DNA from: Planctomycetota bacterium | GTDB lineage: Bacteria > Planctomycetota > UBA1135 > UBA2386 | Direction: 5' to 3' | Assembly: GCA_028281765.1 (NCBI GenBank) | Contig: JANQJF010000022.1 | Location: 1 to 64,000, forward strand | DNA: 64,000 nt | In this document: positions 1-8,000 of the stretch, piece after piece | How positions within the stretch are numbered: the first letter of the stretch is position 1 | Layout: the number at the start of each line of letters is the position of its first letter | Translations under genes and position numbers: made by a program | Notes under the pieces: model-generated | Told to the model about the DNA's origin: nothing | The model's database searches: none | What the model saw: the letters and a program-made list of their open reading frames with translations, nothing else

Positions 1-42
1 GATGCCGACGATCTGCTCCTCCTTGAACCGCGTCTTTCGCAT
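1..42 (-). CDS. IS3-family transposase OrfA, N-terminus (runs off the left edge)
   Basis: Only 14 codons are inside the window: MRKTRFKEEQIVGI. This is the characteristic beginning of the small DNA-binding OrfA of IS3-family elements, which carries a helix-turn-helix and is joined to the DDE integrase OrfB by programmed frameshifting. A GGAGG ribosome binding site sits five bases before the ATG at 42, which supports the start. Whether the rest of the gene is intact cannot be seen. Too short to assign to an IS subgroup with certainty. Confidence 0.75.
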   Translation of the reverse strand, partial: MRKTRFKEEQIVGI

Positions 43-113
43 GATTGCCTCCGGGGTTGGGTTGTACCCGAAGACTCACGTTCGTCGTGGACCGGATTCT
101 AGGGGCTGGCTCA
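1..113 (-). mobile_element. Terminal part of an IS3-family insertion sequence
   Basis: The left edge of the window is the end of an insertion sequence lying on the minus strand. Reading from 113 downward, the sequence starts TGAGCCAGCCCC, which has the TG start and C-rich tract typical of IS3-family terminal inverted repeats. The reading frame of a transposase OrfA begins about 70 bases inside this end, the usual distance. The element interrupts the DUF4062-like gene at 114-365. The other IS end lies outside the window, so the boundary at 113 is inferred from the terminal motif and from where the interrupted protein stops resembling its family. Confidence 0.6.
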
Positions 114-365
114 AAGCCGCGTCCAGAACACGCCGACGAGAAGATCGTACGCCCTCAGGAGTCTTGAATTGATCAGCTCTTGAGGGCGGTCGCCGAGTTC
201 GGGCGATGAGTGGGGCTCCCAACCGATGGGTGCCAATACCACTCTAGACTGCGCGGCGTTGACGTCGTTCCATTCGTGGACGACGGAGCGGATGATGTTT
301 CGTTCCTCTGAAACGTCGCCCGGGGACGCGATCATGACTGGAATGACGGTTGCTTGATAGGCCAT
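111..365 (-). pseudogene. Truncated DUF4062/TIR-like protein gene, 5' fragment
   Basis: The 84-residue product starts MAYQATVIPVMIASPGDVSEE and ends LLVGVFWTRL. The motif IASPGDVSEER, followed by W...NA..SRVVL.P..W..HS.P, is the N-terminal segment of DUF4062-type proteins, a TIR/nucleotide-hydrolase-like fold often found in defence or stress islands; family members are normally several hundred residues long. The protein is cut just after FWTRL, where relatives continue with a glycine-rich turn. The stop codon TGA (111-113) is also the first three bases of the apparent insertion-sequence end, so the gene was probably broken by that insertion. A purine-rich ribosome binding site precedes the ATG at 365. 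It lies 77 bases downstream of the membrane-protein gene 443-1123, in the same direction. Confidence 0.7.
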
Positions 366-442
366 CGTGGTAGCTCTCTCCTCTCACCCAAGACGCCCTT
401 GGCTGTCCTCGAGCGATGGGCCCGGTCGGGATGGTTTGCGGA

Positions 443-1123
443 CTAGTTGACGTCTGCCGTAGCGGGGTGCAGCGTCACCTGATTTCTTTTTGCGACGTTG
501 CGCAACGAATCCTGAAAGAGCGTGTATTCACTTGCCGAACTCACGGATGAGAACTCGGCGACCAATGACAGGTATTGTGCTTCGGTCACAGCTGGTCGGA
601 TGCGAGCTAAATTGTTTGTTGTGACTCTCCAGATCAGCACGGATTTGTTGTGCATGGTGAGTGCCGTGTAGGTGACGGCGACGATGACGATCAGGGCTCC
701 CGCCCGAATCACTCTTGTGCGCCAGGAAACTTCGCGGGGTTCCACTTTTGACTCCTCGGCTCCCTCAGGGCCCTTCTTCTCGCCGCGGTTGAGCAGCATC
801 TTGATGAGCACCCCTTTGCCAGGCACGAGACCCATGACGGCTGGTGCGGTGGCAAAGGCGAAAAGTGAAAGGAGCAGAATCAGTGGACCAACGGGGCGTG
901 GGTCGAGGGCAACAGACTGGTAGACCGCGTCGTCGATCGATGAGGACACGGAGGCGATGAGCTCGAACAAGAAGTTCGCGCTTCCGGAGATCCCAGGCTT
1001 GACTAGGGTGTCGTACAGCAAGCTGCCCAAGAAGCCCAAGAACAGCACGCCTAGAATCGTCTGCGGAGCCGCACGCCTCCAGTACGGAACAGGGCTCCTG
1101 GGGTCTGACTTTTTCGCGGTCAT
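443..1123 (-). CDS. Hypothetical membrane protein, three predicted TM segments
   Basis: I do not recognise this 226-residue protein. It has hydrophobic segments at about 20-40, 77-100 and 138-157, a charged loop rich in Lys and Glu at 110-135 and a soluble tail of about 65 residues, so it is an integral inner-membrane protein. The start at 1123 has a clear AGGAG seven bases upstream. It is the first gene of a pair with the truncated DUF4062-like gene and was probably co-transcribed with it; membrane partners are common for such proteins, but a joint role is inference. The gene is visibly more AT-rich than the genes further right, in keeping with a horizontally acquired segment next to an insertion sequence and a tRNA-derived scar. 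Confidence 0.75.
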   Translation of the reverse strand: MTAKKSDPRSPVPYWRRAAPQTILGVLFLGFLGSLLYDTLVKPGISGSANFLFELIASVSSSIDDAVYQSVALDPRPVGPLILLLSLFAFATAPAVMGLVPGKGVLIKMLLNRGEKKGPEGAEESKVEPREVSWRTRVIRAGALIVIVAVTYTALTMHNKSVLIWRVTTNNLARIRPAVTEAQYLSLVAEFSSVSSASEYTLFQDSLRNVAKRNQVTLHPATADVN

Positions 1124-1640
1124 GATTCTCTCCTAGTGGCGTGAGGATCGACAGCGAAAGGGCCGCAATGGATCCTCACCGGTAGAACGTGCGACGTCGT
1201 ACGAGCAGACGCGACGAAACACGACCTGACGTGACTCTCGGTCACCAATAACATGCCGGTCTGCGCTTTGGATGCCCAGAGAAACGGCCGCATTTCCTGC
1301 GCTCGCGACCGCTGTCGGCACCCACCCGAGCGATGTTCGCGAACGTGGAAGTCGCCGTCGTCTCTCGCACTGCTGCCTCGAAGCCAACCGGGATGGCTGG
1401 TCCAAGCGAAGCTCGAGCTTGAGCGTGGCGATTCGTCCAGGGCTTCGTTTGGCGGTCCCCGCTGCGTTCGTGGTCGGAAGCTGAGCGCTCGACCAGGGCG
1501 GCGCGAACAAGAATTGGGAGGTCCTCGAAACCGTGTGACCACACGCGACGACCTGCGACGCCAGACGACTTGAGGCCGCCGATTGTTTGTCGTAACATCG
1601 TTCCCGTTCACGTCCTACGCAGTACGCCGAGGCCGGTCGA
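1124..1640. other. Stretch without a convincing gene
   Basis: Several overlapping open frames exist on both strands, but all are Arg- and Ser-rich, resemble no family I know and lack good ribosome binding sites. The stretch lies between the membrane-protein gene and the tRNA remnant, and may be decayed island DNA or the promoter region of the 443-1123 gene. I see no clear repeat or RNA gene in it. Confidence 0.5.
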
Positions 1641-1682
1641 CAAGCTAGGGGTCACTGGTTCGAGCCCAGTATCGCCGAACCA
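1641..1682 (+). tRNA. 3' half of a tRNA gene (orphan fragment, probable attachment-site scar)
   Basis: A T-arm is visible: stem ACTGG (1654-1658), loop TTCGAGC (1659-1665), stem CCAGT (1666-1670). It is followed by an acceptor-like strand and an encoded CCA at 1680-1682. Upstream there is no matching 5' acceptor strand (TCGGCGA expected), no D-arm and no proper anticodon stem, so only the part from about the anticodon loop to the 3' end is present. This is the segment duplicated when tyrosine-recombinase elements integrate into tRNA genes. The T-stem and acceptor strand are offset by one base from the canonical spacing. The amino acid identity cannot be read. Confidence 0.5.
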
Positions 1683-1727
1683 AACGCGAGAAGGCCGGCA
1701 CCAAGGTGCCGGCCTTCTCGCGTTTGG
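1680..1727 (+). terminator. Long perfect hairpin, intrinsic terminator of the tRNA remnant
   Basis: Bases 1680-1702 are the exact reverse complement of 1705-1727, giving a 23-base-pair perfect stem around a two-base AA centre (in practice a small loop). It begins at the CCA end of the tRNA fragment and is followed only by GTTG, so the T-tract is short. Its position suggests it was the terminator of the original tRNA gene and was carried with the tRNA 3' end. An inverted repeat of this length could also serve as a recombination or protein-binding site. Confidence 0.6.
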
Positions 1728-1729
1728 TT

Positions 1730-2043
1730 GCCCAGGGGAAAGGGCGCGCAGCGCCCGCGCCCGGCCGCGCTCGGATCCCCGGCGCCCGCGCCCATCCCCC
1801 GCTGGCCGCGCGATCCATCTCCCCGCTGCGCGTCTCTTGTCGATGGAGTCGACGGTGACGACGAATGCATGCACCGCGGCGGCAGCTTCGTGAGCGCTCG
1901 GCGACGAGAGTCCTCCGGGCAAACTTCGCCCCATCCTCAGACCGCCCTAATCACTCTCCGCTGTCCGGTTCGAGCAGTGACTCGCCCCATTCTGACGGTA
2001 CTCCTCGCTACACTTGTGGACTTCCGGCTTCTCGACGCGACAC
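1730..2043. other. Non-coding stretch upstream of the secreted-protein gene
   Basis: No supportable gene. The first 80 bases are extremely GC-rich. A TACACT at 2009-2014 could be a -10 element for the gene starting at 2044, but I find no good -35 at the proper distance. Confidence 0.4.
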
Positions 2044-2931
2044 ATGAGAGTCCTCCACTTCCTCCTGTTTCTCACCCTCGCCGCCGCATCCGCGGCCCAA
2101 CAAGCTCCCAACGCGATTCTCAACGGTGACTTCGAAACCGGCACCGCACAGTTCTGGACACCACCCCCCGGCGCATCCGCGCCCACGTTCTCCGTCGTCC
2201 CCGAAGATCTCGACGGCGACAACGTCGCCTCGAACGCACTCCGGATCAGTGGTGGTGCGCTCCAGCAGGTCGTCTGGCTCGAAGGGGCCATCGGCGCGTT
2301 CGGCGTACACGATCGCTATCGACTCTCGGTTGCCGTTCGTGGCTCCGCGCGAATCCGTGTCGAGTCGCTCACCGGCTATGAGCACGTGTCGTATGTGACC
2401 AACTCCTCGCACGTCGACGATCGATTCCACACTTGGCAGACCTTCGATCTGACACCGGGACCGGACTACGCGATCCTCGAGCTGCGCGCCCTGAGCGACG
2501 CGGCGATCTTCGACGATGTCAGTCTGCGCAAGCTCGACCCGCGAGAGCCGGGAATCTCCTCGGGCGCTGCGCAGCGCGGCGACGAGTTCTCCGTGTCTTT
2601 CCGACTGGATACCGGCGTGCAAACAGGGTTTCCGCATCTGGTCCCTGACACGTCGGTCGTCGCCTTGCTCGGTTCGCCCGCGCCGGCACTCGTCCCGCTG
2701 TTCGAGCCCATCGGCTCCGGCACGCTCTTTCTCGCCGCGCCGCTCGTGCTGGGCTCGACCGAGTGGGGCAACGACTGGGTCGAGGTCGAGTTCCAAGGCA
2801 CGTATGCGTCGAGCGTGCCGGATCCACCCGGCGACTGGTATTGGCAGCCGATCGCGCTCAACGCTCTGACGGGCCGCTTCGTGCTCCCGAATGACGTGGT
2901 GAGCTTCCACCGCAATGGCGGGAGCCCGTAA
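2044..2931 (+). CDS. Secreted protein with N-terminal carbohydrate-binding-like beta domain
   Basis: A 295-residue exported protein. The start at 2044 is chosen because it places a clean Sec signal peptide at the N-terminus (MRVLHFLLFLTLAAASAAQ), with likely cleavage after the Ala-rich segment. The mature N-terminus NAILNGDFETGTAQFW is the typical opening of a galactose-binding-like/CBM4_9-type jelly-roll (N.G.FE.G...W), extending to about residue 165 and ending DDVSL. The second half (about 170-290) is another predicted beta-rich domain without recognised motifs. No catalytic residues can be proposed. It is probably an extracellular or surface protein binding glycans. It stands alone: the neighbouring DNA is non-coding on both sides. 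Confidence 0.75.
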   Translation: MRVLHFLLFLTLAAASAAQQAPNAILNGDFETGTAQFWTPPPGASAPTFSVVPEDLDGDNVASNALRISGGALQQVVWLEGAIGAFGVHDRYRLSVAVRGSARIRVESLTGYEHVSYVTNSSHVDDRFHTWQTFDLTPGPDYAILELRALSDAAIFDDVSLRKLDPREPGISSGAAQRGDEFSVSFRLDTGVQTGFPHLVPDTSVVALLGSPAPALVPLFEPIGSGTLFLAAPLVLGSTEWGNDWVEVEFQGTYASSVPDPPGDWYWQPIALNALTGRFVLPNDVVSFHRNGGSP

Positions 2932-2933
2932 CT

Positions 2934-3152
2934 GTGACAGAATCAGCGACGCTCGGGCGCAGAGCTGAACACCCGGGCCGCCGCCGATGACGTTCGCGAG
3001 CTACTCCCGCAGCCGGCCCCGCCGCTGCTATGCGAAACGGCCACGACGACGCAGAGAACCGCGAGCTCTTCGCCGCGATCGAACCGCGACGGATCGTGCA
3101 CCTGATCTTGACCGGTATCGAGCGGCTGCAAACTGCACTTACGCCGTCTTGA
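2934..3152 (+). pseudogene. Possible decayed SRPBCC/AHSA1 family gene
   Basis: Two in-frame pieces separated by a stop codon at 2988-2990 resemble parts of an AHSA1-type SRPBCC protein. The first begins with GTG and reads VTESATLGRR, like the usual TESATLV.RR start. The second (from 3030) reads MRNGHDDAENRELFAAIEPR then RIVH, like the segment F.MR...G.....GVYREI.PPERIV. The central strands and the whole C-terminus are absent. The likeness is judged by eye and the pieces are short, so this may be chance. If it is not a remnant, the interval to 3236 contains no gene. Confidence 0.25.
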
Positions 3153-3236
3153 CTGAGGCGAATCGTCGTTTCCCTACATCCGTGCTAGACTCACTGGTTC
3201 TTGTCGAAGTGAACTTCGTAGGGATCTAGCGTCTTG

Positions 3237-5069
3237 ATGAGGTTTAGCTGTGCTGGGTGGGGAGCCCTTCTCGCGATCGCCTCCCTCACGTGCGGAATCT
3301 GGTGCGGGTGCTCACCCTCGGCACCGAGCGCCGACGGAGCGTCTCCCGAGCCGACGGCCACTGACCCGCCGTCCGTGCAGAGACCTCCGTCGCCGGCTCC
3401 GATCGACCCGCCCGACGATCGCGCAACGCAATCGCCGGAGTTCTTGGAGTCGGGCCGGGAGTTCGTCGAAAAACCGCTGATGTTCGTCTCGGCTCCCGAT
3501 GGCGCCAGCTTGCTCGAGGGATTCCTGAAGACCGCCTGGGGGCAGGTGCTCTTCGAGCAAGGCTATGGCGCGATCCGACGCGCGAAGACCTCGCTCGGGC
3601 TGCCATCGATCACGCTCGAGGAGGTCCAGGACCTGGCCCGGGGGGCGTTCTATGTTGCGTTCTCGGACATCGACCTCGCCGATGACGAGTCCTTCGGCAC
3701 GGTGGCCATCCTGGGCGACACCGCCGATCCAGACCGGGTCGAGGGCCTGCTGGAGTCGCTGTGGTACGCGGCCGGCCGGGAGCCTGGACGTCGAATACGC
3801 GAGGCGACCAACCTCGGTGTGCGTTGCCGCATCCTCGAACTCGAAGGCAAGACGAAAGAGGCCCGGCTATCTCGCGTAGGTTCGGCGTTCCTCGTGGTTC
3901 TCTCCGCGAGTCGGGAGCGCTGTAAGAGCAGGTTCGCCCACTTGCTCGCTCCGCTCGTGGCCGAGGGCGTACCCGGCGTGCTCCGTGATCCGACCTTCGG
4001 CTGGAACGGGCGTCCCGATCACGTGCCTTCCGGCGCTACCGCATCGATGGACCTGGCGGGGCTAATTGACGCGGGCATGCAACGCATGCGAAGAAGGAAC
4101 GAGGGGCGAGGGCTTCAAGTCTTCAGCTTCCTCAGGCTCGGCGATCTCGATGCCTTGCACATCGGCGCGACCTTCCGAGGCGAGGGGCTCGAGCTCGTCT
4201 TCAGCCTTGCTTGGAAGGAGCAAGCTCCGGTTCCGCGATCGGTCGCGGCGCTGCTCGACTCCCACGGCCACGACCTCCTCGACCTCGTGCCCGAGACTGC
4301 CGTGACTGCGTGGTCGATCCTCGTCCCTCCGGCCCGGCTGCACGATCTGGGGGTCCGCTTCTATGCGACCGTGTCGAGTCGGGGCGGCGACACGAACACC
4401 TTCCGGCGGCTGATGGAGAGGTCCTTCAAGCGAAACTACGGATTCGATCTCCAGCACGATCTCCTGGACCACCTCGGACCGCGCGTCGCAATCTTCTTCC
4501 CGGCGGATGCCGCAACCCGAGCGCTCCCCGGGGAGAGTACGACCATCGGCCTCGTGATCCCGACGAGTTCCGGCGAGGAGATCCGGACAGCCTTGGAGCG
4601 GAGCACCGTTCCGGAGCTTCGCCGAGCGAAGGGATCCCAGCACGTCCTCTACCGCTTCGACCCTGGACTCGGCGAGGATTATTGGTTCGCCGTTCTGGAT
4701 GACGCCCTCGTGGCTAGTCAATCGGAGGCCGTCGTAACCGACATCGTCAACGTCCAGACCGGCAAAGTGACTTCGCTGCTCGACTCCGGCCTTCTGGATC
4801 AAGCCCCGGCAAGGACACCACCGCCGTTCATTCTGAAGTACGGCGACTCCGCCATCGCGGCGAGGGAGTTCCTCGGCAAGATCGAGCGTCCGACGGCGGC
4901 CTTCGATCTCGTAACGCTCGCAAGACAGCTCGGCGGCGGAGAACAAGAGGACGCACAAATCTCGGAGATTCCCACAACAGAGGCGCTCCGGGCCTGGTTC
5001 TCGCGGCCCAACGTGACCACTTTCGAGCTACATGGACGCCATCTGGTCATTCGAGTCAGCGGTCCATAA
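3237..5069 (+). CDS. Putative lipoprotein/secreted protein, DUF3352-like
   Basis: A 610-residue protein that I cannot assign to a well-defined family. The N-terminus MRFSCAGWGALLAIASLTC followed by GIWCGC is a signal peptide with Cys residues suitable for lipidation, though the lipobox is not classical. A Pro/Ser/Thr-rich linker follows (about 25-60). The rest alternates helix and strand segments with statements such as GAFYVAFSDIDL, TVAILGDT, HIGATFRGEGLELVFSLAWK and AIFFPADAA, an organisation reminiscent of DUF3352-type proteins that report on a bound substrate. ATG 3237 is taken over the adjacent TTG 3234; neither has a strong ribosome binding site. It is followed at 17 bases by the CHAT protease gene and is probably co-transcribed with it, which makes it a candidate partner or substrate of that protease (inference). 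Confidence 0.65.
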   Translation: MRFSCAGWGALLAIASLTCGIWCGCSPSAPSADGASPEPTATDPPSVQRPPSPAPIDPPDDRATQSPEFLESGREFVEKPLMFVSAPDGASLLEGFLKTAWGQVLFEQGYGAIRRAKTSLGLPSITLEEVQDLARGAFYVAFSDIDLADDESFGTVAILGDTADPDRVEGLLESLWYAAGREPGRRIREATNLGVRCRILELEGKTKEARLSRVGSAFLVVLSASRERCKSRFAHLLAPLVAEGVPGVLRDPTFGWNGRPDHVPSGATASMDLAGLIDAGMQRMRRRNEGRGLQVFSFLRLGDLDALHIGATFRGEGLELVFSLAWKEQAPVPRSVAALLDSHGHDLLDLVPETAVTAWSILVPPARLHDLGVRFYATVSSRGGDTNTFRRLMERSFKRNYGFDLQHDLLDHLGPRVAIFFPADAATRALPGESTTIGLVIPTSSGEEIRTALERSTVPELRRAKGSQHVLYRFDPGLGEDYWFAVLDDALVASQSEAVVTDIVNVQTGKVTSLLDSGLLDQAPARTPPPFILKYGDSAIAAREFLGKIERPTAAFDLVTLARQLGGGEQEDAQISEIPTTEALRAWFSRPNVTTFELHGRHLVIRVSGP

Positions 5070-5085
5070 CCGGGCTGAACCGGAG

Positions 5086-8000
5086 ATGCGGCATCTCGCG
5101 GACCCATCTGAGTCGACCTCCGACGTCAGGCCAGCCAGGTCGGGCTCGCCGCGTGCGCCGGGCCGCCCGGTCCCAGCGCCTCTCGGCCGGCGGATCTTCT
5201 CCGCCGTCGGATCATCCCCGAGGCGCCGGCGTTCCCTCGCGCGATTCTTCGCCTTGATCGTCGCCGCGTGCCTTGCAGGGGCGTGTCGGCACGAAGAAAC
5301 ACCTCGACCGCTGCCTGACTTGACGATGGTGGAGTCCGCGTTCGGTACCGGCGAGGAGCAGGAGCGCCGAGCGGCGCTCGCCGAACTCGAGCGACACCTG
5401 CGTCAGGCCCCCAACGACCCGCTGGCGCTGAAGGTGTGCCGCCGCCTCGCGGCAGACGCGCCCACCGCTGCCCTTCGCGTCGCCTCGCTCGGGCTCGAAC
5501 TCCTCGAGGTTCCGGCCGGCGAGCTTTGGCTGGGGCGAGATTCGGCGGACCGACGGCGACTGGCGGTTGATACTCTCCTTATCGCACGGACCGAGCTCAC
5601 CCAACGGCAGTGGCGTGAGATCATGGGCACGGAGCCGTGGCGCGAGCACGCCGACGTTCGCGAGGGTGGAAGCTTCCCCGCTACGTACGTCAGCAAGGCC
5701 GACGCGGAAGAGTTCTGCCGCAGACTCTCTGCGCAGGAGGGCATGAAGTTCCGGCTTCCTACGGCACAGGAATGGGAGTACGCCTGCCGTGCGCGCAGCG
5801 TGTCCGCATACTGCTATGGAAACGCGCCAGACGCGCTCTCGACCTACGCCTGGTACGTCGGGAACACGAGCGCAACGGGCAGGCGTCATGCGCGGATCGT
5901 AGGCGGTAGGCGGCCCAATGCCTGGGGGTTCTCCGACATGCACGGCAACGTGTGGGAGTGGGCTGACGGCGAGGTGTCGGACAGCGGGGAGTGCTCGCTG
6001 TGCGGCGGATCTTGGCTGCACCTCGAGGTGCACGCACGTTCAGATGGCCGCATCGCAAAGCCGCGAGACTACCGCAGTGGCTGGATCGGTTTTCGGGTCG
6101 CCGCCGATCTACCGCACGATCTCGCTCCGGCAGGGCTCGGGTCGCATCGCCGCAGCGCCTTGGAGCTCGCTCTGGAGAATGGATTCGTGCGAGTCGTCGC
6201 GGCGCTCTGCGCCGCCGGCGCTAGTCCCGCTCTCTTGCAGGCGGACGGCAGCACAGCGCTACACCGACTGGCAACCCGGCCCGCCGCCACGCCCGAGGTT
6301 CAGCAGCGCGACGCCGCGAAGCTTGCACGGGTTCTCGCGGCTGCGGGCGCACCGCTCGACGTCGCTGACGCCCTGGGGCGCACCCCCCTGCAGGTCGCGG
6401 CCGGCCACGGCGCCGAAGCCGTGGTCGAACAACTCTTGATCGCCGGCGCGTCCGTCGATGTCCGCAGCGCCAACTTGGCCGGGGAGACCGCTCTTGTTCT
6501 CGCCGTCGACGCGAACCGAGTCGCGGTGGCCGCCAGTCTGCTTGCCGCCGGAGCCGATTCGGAGCGCTCGGCGCTGCGAGCCGACAGCCCCGCAGTCGAC
6601 GGCACCGACGTGTCGTATTCGGCGACCCCGCCGCCGCTTGTCGAGGCCGCCGCGCACGGCCGGTACGATCTCTGCCGCGTCCTCCTCGACGCTGGGGCCG
6701 ACGTCGACGCCACCGATCCGACGGGAGCCACGGCGCTCCTCCGGGCCGCCGAGTGTGGCGACGCCGCGCTGGTCCGGCTGTTGCTCGCTCACGACGCGGG
6801 TGCGGAGTCCACCGACGGCTTTGGCGTGCACCCGCTGCACGCAGCCACGGAACGGGGATCCGAGCCCGTGGTCGAGCTCCTGCTCGAGACGGGCGCGTCG
6901 ATCGACGCGCGCGATACGACGGGCACCACGCCGTTGCACTTGGCATCCGAGGCGGGAGACGTCGGGCTCGTGAGACTCCTACTCGAGCGCGGAGCGGAGC
7001 TCGACGTGCGGCAGTTCTGCGGATACACCCCTCTGTTGTTGGCAACGGCGGCGTCGCGCGACGAGACCGCGCTCTTGCTCGCCTCGCGCGGCGCCGACTT
7101 GAGCGCAGCTCAAGAGGACGGACTCGACGCCGTTGGGCTCGCCGCTTCGAACGGAAACCGACCGCTCGTCAAACAGCTTGTCGCCAAGTTAGCCGGCGAT
7201 GTGAATCCTGCTCTCCGCGCCCGACGTCTGTGGCCAAGCAGACCAACCGCTCCCGTCTCTCACCCGACAGCCGATCTGGACCTCGAAGCGGAGATGCGCT
7301 TGGTGGACAGGGTCGCCGAGCTTGTCGGAACGGCCAAACCAGGCGACCCACGCTGGGACTCCCTCGCGTTGCTGGCCATCGGCCCAGCGGGCGTCGATCG
7401 ACGGAAGATCGGTAAGGAGGAGGCTCTCGCAGCTCTCGTCCGACACTTGGAGGAGCAGGGACGTTTCGCGGAGAGCCTTTCGCTCCGGCAGCGGGCACTC
7501 AACCTCGCGGAGGCGACGCACGGGGCGACGGACACAGCGGTTGCCGAGGCGTTGGAAGCTCTCTCGGCGACCTACCAGCGGCTTGACCGCACAGCGGAAT
7601 CGGAACGTCTGCTGCAACGGGCCTTGGCGATCCACGACGAGGACGGCGATCGCAGTGCACGGGTAGCTGTCCGGGTCCAACTGGCCGGGATACGAACCGA
7701 GGCGGGGCTCATGGGCGCCGCTCGGATGCTCTATGCCGAGGCGCTCGAGCTCTCGCCGACCGAACGGCATCGGGCCGAGCCTCTCGCCGGACTCGCCGTT
7801 CTCGATCGCCGCGCGGGCCGGACGTCGGAAGCAATGTCGGGCCTGCGCCGCGCGATCGAACTTGCCGAGCGCGGCTCGGCTAGCGCAGCTACGATGCGAC
7901 TGGAGCTCATCCGATGGCTGATCGCCGATGGCCAAGCGGAACAGGCCGCGCGGGAGTGCGAGCTCGTCCTACGTGGAGCCTCCGCACTCACGCCGGAGTT

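Noticed and set aside
1120-1611. Overlapping minus-strand frames of 118-163 residues
   Set aside because: Compositions are Ser/Arg-rich with no sensible hydrophobic pattern, and several frames overlap each other with none preferred.
1608-1934. Minus-strand frame containing GDTGLEPVTPSLS
   Set aside because: This peptide is the antisense translation of the tRNA 3' half, a common database artefact, not a gene.
1866-1960. Short plus-strand sequence HRGGSFVSARR resembling the end of a SUMF/FGE domain
   Set aside because: Only the RGGSF motif matches; no preceding domain and no downstream GFR motif, so chance in GC-rich DNA is likely.
2987-3229. 80-residue plus-strand frame before the lipoprotein gene
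   Set aside because: Arg-rich, lacks a ribosome binding site; a different frame here gives the more protein-like (though decayed) SRPBCC-type fragments.
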